Assembly: GCA_000179315.1 (NCBI GenBank)
Contig: ADZZ01000027.1
Location: forward strand, 1 to 59,253
From: a delta proteobacterium NaphS2
GTDB taxonomy: Bacteria; Desulfobacterota; DSM-4660; Desulfatiglandales; Desulfatiglandaceae
Reading direction: 5' to 3'
Length of the DNA: 59,253 nucleotides
Shown here: positions 7,981 to 15,780 of the stretch, one piece after another
How the letters are laid out: each line of letters begins with the position of its first letter
Position numbering within the stretch: the first letter of the stretch is position 1
Translations under genes and position numbers: made by a program
The notes under the pieces: generated by a model
What the model was told of the DNA's origin: nothing
Database searches by the model: none
The model's input: only the letters and a program-made list of their open reading frames with translations

Positions 7981-10900
7981 CTATTTTTCAGTCCGGATGC
8001 AACGAAAACCGAAGTTGTGGTACCGTTCATACGGGATGACCACGAAGCGGGCCGCGCACCGGGCGAACTCACGACTGAAGCCCCACGAGCCGCCCCGAAG
8101 CTCGGGGTGTGCCGTTATCCCTTTAGCCCAACCCACAGGCCCAATATATTTTTCCTTTTCATACCGATCCTGGATCTTTTGATCAAAAGCAAAATCATCA
8201 ACGGCTTTTTCGAGATCGAAATTCGTCGTCGTCCACTCCCAGACATTGCCGGCCATATCAAATACGCCCTCCGGGGTCTTGCCTTTTAGGAAAATCCCCA
8301 CAGGTGAAGTCTTGCGAATCTTTGACTCAGCGGTATTGCACAGACCATTTTTCCATTTTCCAAATGGGTATTCGCGGTTTTCCAATCCTGCCGCGGCCGC
8401 CTCCCATTCTTTTTCAGTGGGGAGCCTGTAAGTATGTTCATCCTTGCGGATTAAGGTCAGCCAGCGGCAGAAGGCGTCCGCTTCCCACCATGAAACACCG
8501 GCCACCGGTGAGTTGGGGCAGTTCAATTTGTGGTAGAACCAGAATTCGGGATATTCGGTCTGAGTCCGATTTAGCCATTGGATGCCATTCTTGGTCCAGT
8601 ATTTTTCCCAGTTTTCCTGTTTATATCCGCCTGCCTCGATAAATTCCCGGTACCATTGATTGGTCACGGGGTATTTTGCCATTTCCAAAGAGACGATCGT
8701 TATCTCTCCCACCGAGGTTTTGTAAGTCCCATCCGGTATAGGGATGAATTCTTCAAGGTCGCGCTCGTCGCCGATTCTTCCGAGAAGCTCCCCCGCCTCC
8801 CCCTTTATCGGCGGCTTCGCGTCCGAGGTGACGATTTCCCAGATGCGCTTTACTGCTGATTCAACGACGGCTTCATCCCGCTGGTCCTGGTGGATATCGG
8901 TAAGCGATCGCACAGCAAGCCGCCAACGCAAAAATGGCAGTTTACTCTCCTGTGCCAATATTCTTTTGACAATGGCGTTCGCCATACTTGGGCTTTGGAT
9001 GCTCAGAAACCCGATATAGAGTTGCACCACCTCCCGGTACCATTCATCGTCGAGGAACTTTTCAATCGTATCGAAATAGCTGCCGGTCTCTCCGGCAACC
9101 AGGTCATTGGCCCTTAAAAACTCCTGAAACGTCAGATGGATGAATCCATAGCCCTTCTTTTCGAATTTCAGCAGGCCGCAGCCTGGCTCCACGCGGCGAA
9201 ATTTTTCAACCAGACGCTCTTTGAATGCCTTTTCGGTTTCGCCCTTCTTTCTTTTATATTCCTTTTCAAGCAGGCGCACCGCTTTTGCATGGTCGATGTG
9301 TCGGGACCGTTTTGTGTGCATTTCAGAGGAGAGGCCCATAAGAAAATTCCTTACCTTTTGGGCCTCTCCGGGGAAACGCTTGTAAAGCAGATTGCTGATG
9401 AACCGGTCATACAGCTCGGCCCGCTGGCCCGGCAGTTCCTTGTCGTCATTATACAGCAGGCATATGGCCGTGAGCATCAGCGGCGAATCGATCAACTCAT
9501 CGATAGAGGGGTGTGCCTTCACTTCGCCGATCATATCCAGGGCCGTCTTTTTGACCCCGTGTTGACCGCTTTCGAAACCGATCCGGAACCATTTGTGTAT
9601 AAACGCTTCCACCTGCGCCATCCCAAGGGGGAGGATTTCGACCAGTCGCTCGCCGAACCACTTCTTGACTGTGTCGTCTACACCATGGGGCCTTCCCGCC
9701 AAAATGATGCTGCACTGCTCATATTTTATCTTCAGGCGATGGAAGGCTTCAACCAAGAGTCCCCTCAGGGATGCTTCCACCTCATCCAACCCGTCGAGGA
9801 AGAATATGGCCTTCCCGGCTTCACAAAATCCCCTTATGGTGTCGATATCCAGGAAACTGTCCGTATTTTCGGACCAGTAAGTCAGCGCTTTTTCGGCGGT
9901 GTTCGATGTTCTCGGCAAGCCGGTGGTGTCGAATCCCTCCAATTCGTTCAGAAAGACGAGCACCGGCAAATATCCGTCCAACCCTTTCCACTCGCCGGAT
10001 TCAATCATCATGTAGGTGAAATGCTTGAGCAGGGTTGTCTTCCCCGAGCCGGCCGGCCCCTCGATGACGAGTAAGCTGTCTTGCGTGATCAGATCTTCGA
10101 TGTCCACCGGTTTCTCGCGTTCAAAATCGTCTTGTTTCGGTTTCTCCTTCAGTTTTCCCGGCGGGTTTGCCATTAGCGGAATGTAGATTTGGGGAAGCCC
10201 CACCTGAAAAATGGGTGACTTGCCGGCAAGCCTTGAAATATCCACATCCTTGCATTGGGATTTCACCCACTCTTTGTATTTTCCCGGGATGACGAGATGA
10301 GAGGATCTTTTTTTATGGGATGGCTTTCTTAATTCGTAGACAGGCGCATCGGCTGCATCGGCATCTTTTACCCACTTGTCTTTACCGGGATCGAATTCAT
10401 AGGCGAGTCTGTCAAATACGCGCTTTTCGGTATCGATTCTTAAAATTGAAAAGTGGTTCCGGTAAGCATACCCGGCATAGGAGGCCCCGCCTTTTACCCG
10501 CCAGGGTCCGTTGAACAACCTGTCGGGTTCGGCCGGGCGGGCGTGCATATGTCCGTTCAAGACAAGGTGGGATCGCAGGCACAGATATTCCCCCGTACTC
10601 AGCCGGTCTCCGTACGCGTTGTATTCGACTTCGTTCAGCCATTCCTGGGGGTGATGAAACAAGGCGATGGTTATCTTGGATTTCCTGTGGTCGTAACGGT
10701 CTTTGTCCATCAACTGGCTGTTTGCGGCCATCTTTTCAAGCAACGGCTTTCCCAGCCACAATTTGTTCCGATCTTCATCCCCCCGGCAAAACCAGGCGGA
10801 ATTCAGAACCACGAACCGCAGGCCCATCATGTCGACCATACCGGTCAGGCGATTGGTTTGGTCGCCTATCGAGGGTGAAGGAATGCCCATACCATTGCAG

Positions 10901-11316
10901 AAAGCAACAAAAGCCTCGAACGGACGTGCAAAGTTCGCGATGTTTTCAAGTTTCAGCCACTCGTCGGCGGCACTAGACGTTGGCGGCGGCAACATCCCTG
11001 TGGTTTTTTTTCGGTCGATATCGTGGTTGCCTGGGCAGATAATTAACCGTTCCGGTGAGAGTTCCAATACCGGGAGGAGTTCATTGTTCAACCAGTCCCG
11101 GGCTTTTTGATAGTCGCTCTCACGCCCTTTCCAGGCGATATCTCCCGAGATTGCCACCACGTGAGGCCGCCATTTTCCGTCGACCCGTTTGAGCTCTTTG
11201 ACCAACCCGTTCAGCGTTAAAGTCCGCTGATCCACCGCGGTGGAAGATATTTCTTCAGTGGGCTCCATCCCAACGTGTAAATCCGAAAGATGCAGGATAT
11301 TCACCGTTTCCGACAT
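7981..11316 (-). CDS. Metallophosphoesterase-NACHT NTPase-FGE protein, DGR-type target
   Basis: 1111 residues, three parts. (1) Residues 5-300: calcineurin-like phosphoesterase with SDLH (11-14), SGDI (57-60), GNHD (96-99), FHHP (220-223) and NGHMHA (254-259), all metal-binding motifs present. (2) Residues ~405-720: NACHT/STAND NTPase with Walker A GPAGSGKTT (420-428) and Walker B AIFFLDGLDE (503-512), then a helical region. (3) Residues ~855-1111: FGE-sulfatase, a C-type-lectin-fold domain, with DMAGNVWEWT and a final RGGSW...GFRCIRTEK segment. No signal peptide. An effector-switch-sensor layout fits DGR-linked conflict systems described in bacteria; the role here is inferred. Start ATG with AAAGGA about 11 bases upstream. 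Confidence 0.9.
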   Translation of the reverse strand: MSETVNILHLSDLHVGMEPTEEISSTAVDQRTLTLNGLVKELKRVDGKWRPHVVAISGDIAWKGRESDYQKARDWLNNELLPVLELSPERLIICPGNHDIDRKKTTGMLPPPTSSAADEWLKLENIANFARPFEAFVAFCNGMGIPSPSIGDQTNRLTGMVDMMGLRFVVLNSAWFCRGDEDRNKLWLGKPLLEKMAANSQLMDKDRYDHRKSKITIALFHHPQEWLNEVEYNAYGDRLSTGEYLCLRSHLVLNGHMHARPAEPDRLFNGPWRVKGGASYAGYAYRNHFSILRIDTEKRVFDRLAYEFDPGKDKWVKDADAADAPVYELRKPSHKKRSSHLVIPGKYKEWVKSQCKDVDISRLAGKSPIFQVGLPQIYIPLMANPPGKLKEKPKQDDFEREKPVDIEDLITQDSLLVIEGPAGSGKTTLLKHFTYMMIESGEWKGLDGYLPVLVFLNELEGFDTTGLPRTSNTAEKALTYWSENTDSFLDIDTIRGFCEAGKAIFFLDGLDEVEASLRGLLVEAFHRLKIKYEQCSIILAGRPHGVDDTVKKWFGERLVEILPLGMAQVEAFIHKWFRIGFESGQHGVKKTALDMIGEVKAHPSIDELIDSPLMLTAICLLYNDDKELPGQRAELYDRFISNLLYKRFPGEAQKVRNFLMGLSSEMHTKRSRHIDHAKAVRLLEKEYKRKKGETEKAFKERLVEKFRRVEPGCGLLKFEKKGYGFIHLTFQEFLRANDLVAGETGSYFDTIEKFLDDEWYREVVQLYIGFLSIQSPSMANAIVKRILAQESKLPFLRWRLAVRSLTDIHQDQRDEAVVESAVKRIWEIVTSDAKPPIKGEAGELLGRIGDERDLEEFIPIPDGTYKTSVGEITIVSLEMAKYPVTNQWYREFIEAGGYKQENWEKYWTKNGIQWLNRTQTEYPEFWFYHKLNCPNSPVAGVSWWEADAFCRWLTLIRKDEHTYRLPTEKEWEAAAAGLENREYPFGKWKNGLCNTAESKIRKTSPVGIFLKGKTPEGVFDMAGNVWEWTTTNFDLEKAVDDFAFDQKIQDRYEKEKYIGPVGWAKGITAHPELRGGSWGFSREFARCAARFVVIPYERYHNFGFRCIRTEK
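7984..8100 (-). repeat. Putative DGR variable region 1
   Basis: The last 39 codons of the NACHT/FGE gene. They align without gaps to 11543-11659. Identical runs at both ends (CTTCGGGGCGGCTCGTGGGG, GGTTTTCGTTGC) flank a central part with 27 differences in 120 bases counted to the stop. Only three fall in third codon positions. Every differing site could derive from A in a common template. No template repeat is in the window. Confidence 0.75.
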
Positions 11317-11390
11317 AAAGACGCCATCCTTTAGAATGAATTGCCCATCCCGGACGTTCGCCGATCAGCTACCAGCCCGGGCGGGGCGGT

Positions 11391-11483
11391 TTATATTTCG
11401 GTCGACCAAAAGGCCGACACGGGAGCGAAACCTGGGCTGAGGAGAATATAGTCCCGGGTGATGGCATCGACTTCTTTGGCCAT
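11391..11483 (-). CDS. 30-residue reading frame behind variable region 2
   Basis: MAKEVDAITRDYILLSPGF and ten more residues. It begins directly behind the hairpin in the same position as the 55-residue gene behind variable region 1, with a matching leader (TCGAATTTTTGAAATG against TCGAATTTTGAAAAATG). No family is recognised. It could be the truncated start of an accessory gene or chance. Confidence 0.3.
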   Translation of the reverse strand: MAKEVDAITRDYILLSPGFAPVSAFWSTEI

Positions 11484-11495
11484 TTCAAAAATTCG

Positions 11496-11510
11496 ACCGC
11501 CTTCGGCGGT
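11496..11510 (-). other. Hairpin behind variable region 2
   Basis: Identical ACCGCC-GAA-GGCGGT hairpin to the one at 7945-7959, here 29 bases after the stop because of a small insertion in the spacer. Confidence 0.6.
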
Positions 11511-11542
11511 AAAGGGTAAAAGAATAAAAGGACAAAGGGCTA

Positions 11543-11659
11543 TTTTTCAGTCCTGACGCAACGAAAACCGAGGCCGATGGCCCGGTCACCCGGGCTGACC
11601 CCGCCGCGGACCGCGCATCGGACGCTCACGCGATCGGTGCCCCACGAGCCGCCCCGAAG
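11543..11659 (-). repeat. Putative DGR variable region 2
   Basis: The terminal 39 codons of the broken FGE gene, paired with 7984-8100. Codon pairs at variable sites include ttc/acc, agt/gat, ttc/agc, ttc/ggc, tat/ggt, tac/gcc, cac/atc and aac/ggc. The last base stays fixed while the first two vary, as expected from AAC/AAT codons in a template. Confidence 0.75.
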
Positions 11660-11979
11660 CGTATAGGTGTCCTTGCTGTCGTCGTAGAAGCTCTGTGTCC
11701 ACTCCCACACGTTACCCGCCATGTCATGTGCATCATAAGGGCTGCGGCCCTCAGGATATTTCAATACACTGGTTGTTTTTCCAATGCCGCTTTCGCGAGT
11801 GTTACAGCGATCCGAATCAAATTCGTCGCCCCATGGATATTTTCGACCATCTTCACCCCTTGCCGCTTTTTCCCACTCCATCTCGGTGGGGAGCCGGACG
11901 ATACAATTTTCTTTTTGAGACCTCCATTCACAGAATGCCGTCGCGTCTTCATGGGACACGAGCACCACCGGATGATCGT

Positions 11980-11983
11980 CTAG
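11980..11983. repeat. CTAG target duplication of the IS1634-like element
   Basis: CTAG at 11980-11983 and again at 14196-14199 flanks the element. Collapsing one copy restores the FGE reading frame, which confirms the boundaries. Confidence 0.85.
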
Positions 11984-14195
11984 TCTGAAGTTCCTTTTTC
12001 AGGAAGACATAAATATTCAACAAAGTCAATATATTATGCTTTAATTCAGCGTGACGCTACTGTCTACCCCCCTATTGTGTCAAGCAAATCAAATGCTCTC
12101 TGTTGCTTGGGGTTGCGTCTGGTGGTCATTATGAAAGTGGCAGAAGTATCTTTTTCATCTGGGCAGCGGCAAGTGGCACGAACGATTGCACTGAGGTGAC
12201 CGAGAAGACCACGGAAGGAGAAAACTCTTGAACCATCATCAAGTCTCTTGGTCTTTACCTTTTTCATCGCAGAATCTGAGCGTTTTGCTGGTGCAACGGG
12301 ATCACGCAAGGCCTTGCCTTTTTGATCCTCGTCGGCATAAAGCAGGGGTCTCCATGCTTCCATCATATGCCACTGGACATAGTAGGCGAGCATGCATAGA
12401 AATATATGAGCCCGAACACGGTCTTCGAGGCGATGGCGAATGGGGCGTACCATGAGATCTACGGTTTTGAAAGACCGAAACGCTCTTTCAGCCTGGCTGA
12501 GCAATTTATAACTGCGCACCGTCTCGTCCGCATCCATTCTCTCTTCAGGCAAACTGGATCGCACGATATAGATTCCATCGAGTGCGGCCTCTTTTTTAAC
12601 CTTGTCTTTATTGATTTCAAAGCTGAAGTCGTTGTCACGAATATCGAGTTCGAAATGCTTTCCAACCTTGTATTTATTGATAACCTTGCCCACCCGTAAT
12701 CCGATCTCGTCCTGTCCGTACAGCCGGCCCCTATCGATCTTTTGAGTAAGGTTTGCCAATTGCTTTTCGATAGATTGAATGTAATGCCGGCTTCTTTCAA
12801 GTCTCTTTTCGATTTGGGCTGGATTTCCCTTTGCCGTTACTTCGGCAATGAGCGCCTCTTCGTTGACCTTACAGGAGAACCCATCTTCGTGAACTTCGAG
12901 ATCAAAGTGTTTGCCTATTCGGTACTTTTTCAATATTTTTCGGACCCGTACTTCAATCTCTTTTTTTCCATTCAATCGTCCCCTCTGAACCATACCCCTG
13001 ACCTTATTCAGCTCCTTGACGGTGGCTTCAAGTAAATTTTCTCGCTTGGCAGACCGCCTATGAGCCAGTTCCACGTTCCGGCATGCAATCAGGCGTTCTC
13101 CCGGAAAGTCCGGGTGGTTAAGTTCAAAGAGATTACGTTCATCAAAAAGGCCCATTTGGATGGCGCCGCCGGTGGCCAGCTTCTTGATCGCCTCGGGACG
13201 AAGTGCACCAATCCAGTCAATACCATCAATATCGTGTAATGCATTTACTTGTTTTTGGGTCAACATCCCGCGATCCCCCACCATCACAAACTGCTTTATG
13301 CCAAACTCCTCTCGAACTTTTTCGACCTGTGGCATGAGGGTCTTCGGGTCTCCCGTATTGCCTTCAAATATCGATACCGACACGGGGATGCCCTTTCGAT
13401 TGGTAAGCAAACCATAGTTGACCTGGAGTTTGCCCTTTTTTCCATCCCGGTTGTGCCCCAGCGCTGCAAGTGGACATGTCTGGCCTTCGAAATAGCTCGA
13501 AGTCAGGTCGTACAAAGCCAGAGCATCGTTTTTAAGGTGGCGATCCGCCAACTTATTTTCAATGCCGCCCTGACGTTCTAACAGCCAGTCCATGGCATCG
13601 TAAAGATCGTCTTCGCTTGCATCAGTGACATCCAGCGTTTCCGGTAATGTCGTGTCAGTCCACCAAAGTGTCGTTGCCAATTTTGGTTTTGGCTGGAGAA
13701 TGCGCGCCGCAACCATGGCGACAACCAAATCCCGCTTAGTGGAACGTCTTGAACAAATAAGTTTTGAGAAATCTAATCGTCTCATGGCTGTCATTACCGC
13801 ATCGACATGACCATGAGCGGGGGATCCATCTTCTATAATTTCAAAGGAATCGGTCGAAACAAGATCTTCACCTTTGAGGGAACGACGCAGTACTTCGATA
13901 GACTGTGGCGGCAGTTTGGACAGGTTTGCCAATGTGCGATTTTTGACCTTTCCATTTTCGCGGTAACTCTCACGGAGCAAAATGGCCGGTGGCGAATTGC
14001 GATTTGGTATCGTAGCGATGTACATGTCGACCATCTCTAGCACATAAATAGAAATATATCAAGTCAAAATACGGATTAGATGTATTTTTACATGTCTACG
14101 TTTTCGCACCTAAATTTTCCCTTATAGCGATAATTGTCTTTTAGAATCAAATCGTTAAGAGCCTTTTCGAGCTTGATTGACCCAGGAACTTCAGC
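11984..14195 (-). mobile_element. IS1634-like insertion sequence in FGE gene
   Basis: A 2212-bp element with short imperfect terminal inverted repeats: TCTGAAGTTCCT at the left end and, read inward, GCTGAAGTTCCT at the right. It carries one transposase gene. Its position inside a coding sequence that can be rejoined precisely fixes both ends. Confidence 0.9.
12064..14043 (-). CDS. IS1634-like (IS4 superfamily) DDE transposase
   Basis: About 655 residues. The N-terminus (MYIATIPNRNSPPAILLRESYRENGKVKNRTLANLSKLP) is typical of this group. Catalytic motifs visible: YDLTSSYFEG (D), MVGDRGMLT (D) and the SQAERAFRSFK helix (E). Between the second D and the E are two related blocks of ~45 residues (GRLNGKKEIEVRVRKILKKY and GRLYGQDEIGLRVGKVINKY), an internal duplication. 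Starts at 14043, 14034 or 14025 are all possible; none has a strong ribosome site. Appears intact. Confidence 0.85.
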   Translation of the reverse strand: MLEMVDMYIATIPNRNSPPAILLRESYRENGKVKNRTLANLSKLPPQSIEVLRRSLKGEDLVSTDSFEIIEDGSPAHGHVDAVMTAMRRLDFSKLICSRRSTKRDLVVAMVAARILQPKPKLATTLWWTDTTLPETLDVTDASEDDLYDAMDWLLERQGGIENKLADRHLKNDALALYDLTSSYFEGQTCPLAALGHNRDGKKGKLQVNYGLLTNRKGIPVSVSIFEGNTGDPKTLMPQVEKVREEFGIKQFVMVGDRGMLTQKQVNALHDIDGIDWIGALRPEAIKKLATGGAIQMGLFDERNLFELNHPDFPGERLIACRNVELAHRRSAKRENLLEATVKELNKVRGMVQRGRLNGKKEIEVRVRKILKKYRIGKHFDLEVHEDGFSCKVNEEALIAEVTAKGNPAQIEKRLERSRHYIQSIEKQLANLTQKIDRGRLYGQDEIGLRVGKVINKYKVGKHFELDIRDNDFSFEINKDKVKKEAALDGIYIVRSSLPEERMDADETVRSYKLLSQAERAFRSFKTVDLMVRPIRHRLEDRVRAHIFLCMLAYYVQWHMMEAWRPLLYADEDQKGKALRDPVAPAKRSDSAMKKVKTKRLDDGSRVFSFRGLLGHLSAIVRATCRCPDEKDTSATFIMTTRRNPKQQRAFDLLDTIGG

Positions 14196-14357
14196 CTAGT
14201 CCTTTAGGAAACGTCTTGTCCTTTTCATTCCAATTATACGGTTCAGTCCGATTTCCGCTCAGGAAGGGAACGGCGTGGCCTGTGTCATCGACGAAGGCCT
14301 TATACTGCTTCTGTGTCACCGGAAAGGCGTCGATCTCATAGTCGTGCTCAATTTCAT

Positions 14358-14525
14358 GCTTTTATAATTGGGTTTGAACCTGACAAGCCAGAGGATATTT
14401 CAGACTTGGAAAAACTATTAAACCCACCTCAGGTGGTCAAGTCAGAGAAAATAGGTAGAAATGATCCTTGTCCATGTGGCAGCGGGAAAAAATACAAGAA
14501 ATGCTGCGGTGCCAACAGCGCATGA
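14358..14525 (+). pseudogene. C-terminal fragment of a SEC-C motif protein
   Basis: From about 14367 the plus strand encodes [20 protein letters not shown] followed by the zinc-binding SEC-C motif [17 protein letters not shown] and a stop. The upstream part of the frame is antisense FGE sequence, so the gene is a fragment joined to the broken FGE gene by a rearrangement at about 14357. SEC-C tails occur on SecA and on many unrelated proteins; the parent cannot be named. Confidence 0.65.
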
Positions 14526-14616
14526 TAGAGTTTTGCGCTAACAATCGGCTCGTGGCGGACGTCAGGAGCAATGCAGCGATTTTAACGGAGCATTTTTACG
14601 CCGGCGTCGCACAGCC

Positions 14617-14953
14617 TTAACGTTCATGCGTGTGTTCAGGCTTCTCTGGAAAAAAAGCAAAAGGTGAATTCAAAAAGGAGCTGAAGATGAGCAGGGCGCC
14701 GCTTCCGATCACCAGTACGGCCTTGACATACGGCGAGGCCTTTTTCGTGGTATGCCCGGTGGAGACTGTTGCGGATCGAGAAGGTGATTACGGCGATCCA
14801 CGGGGAAGTTTTTTCACGGGCGGAGAGCTTGTCCATGAAAAAGGCTGCCATGTGATAGGAGGGCGGCATTTTACGCCAACTGCGGGGCATAAAGGGAAAA
14901 AACAACGCCTCTATTTTTCGCAATGCGTTGAAAAGAGAGAAGTCGTCATCCAT
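14617..14953 (-). pseudogene. Possible frameshifted gene for a small membrane protein
   Basis: Downstream of the flavodoxin gene on the same strand, a frame starts MDDDFSLFNALRKIEALFF and runs to about WIAVITFSI. A second frame then gives a plausible continuation ATVSTGHTTKKASPYVK with a hydrophobic stretch VLVIGSGALLIFSSFL and ends EHTHER-stop. The join near 14770 would need a one-base shift. No family recognised; either frame alone could be chance. Confidence 0.3.
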
Positions 14954-14984
14954 TCGTATGAAATTGCTTTATTGAGGACCCACC

Positions 14985-15536
14985 CTATTTTTCATCGACG
15001 GATTGAATCACACCCTTTACTTTTTCAGCCACTTCCTCCAGATCCGCCTGATTCGGTCTTCCCCGGATGTCCCCCAGACGTCCGCCCACGGAATGGCTTT
15101 TAAGTTTTTTCGTCATGTATTGGCCCACCACATACCACTCTCCGATGATGGTGAAGCCCAGGTGATCAAAGAGTTGGCCCATGTATTTAACGGCTGGGAT
15201 GGCCTCGTTCATGCCCGTGTGAACGCCACCATAGGTGCAATAGACCACCACGTGGGAGGAGGGCCTTCTGGGAGAAGCGGGTTTTATTTCACCCGCTTTC
15301 ACAAAACGCTGAAGGAGCGCGCCGTGAAGATCCATGAGCTTTTTTCCGGGCAACTGACCGTACACACCGGATCCCACGAAAATGAGATCGTAATCAAGGA
15401 TATCAGGCGACATATCCTTTGAAAGGATTTTGACGGTGTCCACCGGGTAGCCCAATTCACGCGTCGTTTCGTCAATTGTTTTGGCTACTTTTTCGGTATT
15501 GCCAGTGGAAGAAAAATAAAGGTTGAGTACTTTCAT
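14985..15536 (-). CDS. Flavodoxin-family protein
   Basis: 183 residues with the FMN phosphate-binding loop FSSTGNTEKVA at residues 8-18. IFVGSGVYGQLPGKKL (second loop) and VVVYCTYGGVHTGMNEA (third loop) follow, matching the flavodoxin-like/NADPH-FMN fold. A role as a soluble electron carrier or multimeric flavodoxin-type reductase is inferred from family. AGGAGG lies six bases before the ATG. Divergent from the photolyase gene; the shared upstream region holds a PNPOx-like fragment. Confidence 0.8.
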   Translation of the reverse strand: MKVLNLYFSSTGNTEKVAKTIDETTRELGYPVDTVKILSKDMSPDILDYDLIFVGSGVYGQLPGKKLMDLHGALLQRFVKAGEIKPASPRRPSSHVVVYCTYGGVHTGMNEAIPAVKYMGQLFDHLGFTIIGEWYVVGQYMTKKLKSHSVGGRLGDIRGRPNQADLEEVAEKVKGVIQSVDEK

Positions 15537-15618
15537 TTATGTCCTCCTCAAAAAGATTTTGTTCAAGATTGTGCTTTGTCCCTGCTTGTGATAGATTTCT
15601 GCCATTGGGGTGTTCTGA

Positions 15619-15780
15619 ATGCAACATAGCGTAAAAATTGCCTGCTGGATAGAGGAAAACCATATGGTCACTTATCGAAAAGGGACCAAGTACGCCAATC
15701 TGAAGGAAAACCCCAATGTCAGCCTGCGCATGGATAATAAAAAGGGTAGGGAGCCGTTTCATGGAAAGGGCCGTTTCTGA
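15619..15780 (+). pseudogene. Remnant of a pyridoxamine-5'-phosphate oxidase-like protein
   Basis: A 53-residue frame includes CWIEENHMVTYRKGTKY, then ANLKENPNVSLRMDN. The pattern YRKxTKxxNLKxNPxVSLxxD is the core beta-barrel of PNPOx-like flavoproteins (normally 130-200 residues). Both N- and C-terminal parts are missing, so this is a fragment. It overlaps the photolyase start by 20 bases, which suggests that a deletion joined the two. Confidence 0.55.

Larger units (their letters stand above)
11540..14357 (-). pseudogene. Second FGE-domain gene, split by an IS1634-like element
   Basis: The C-terminal 140 residues (HPVVLVSHEDATAFCEW, LPTEMEWEKAARGEDG, DMAGNVWEWTQ, RGGSWG...GFRCVRTEK) are open from 11983 to the stop at 11540-11542. 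The missing N-terminal part is found beyond the IS, at 14357-14200 on the same strand: [19 protein letters not shown] to [10 protein letters not shown]. Removing the IS and one CTAG copy joins them as FPKG-LDDHPVV in frame, the normal FGE sequence. Upstream of 14357 the gene is cut off by an unrelated SEC-C fragment, so effector and NTPase parts, if any, are lost. The variable region is intact. Neighbour upstream of the NACHT gene on the same strand. Confidence 0.85.

Noticed and set aside
9136-10074. A 312-codon plus-strand frame inside the NACHT gene
   Set aside because: Antisense to the NACHT domain, no family resemblance, no ribosome site.
14526-14616. GCGCTAACAATCGGC... behind the SEC-C fragment looked like the start of an attC site
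   Set aside because: No matching GTTRRRY end and no integrase nearby; too weak to annotate.
14630-15103. 157-codon plus-strand frame
   Set aside because: Overlaps the flavodoxin gene and its downstream region antisense; composition gives no protein-like signal.
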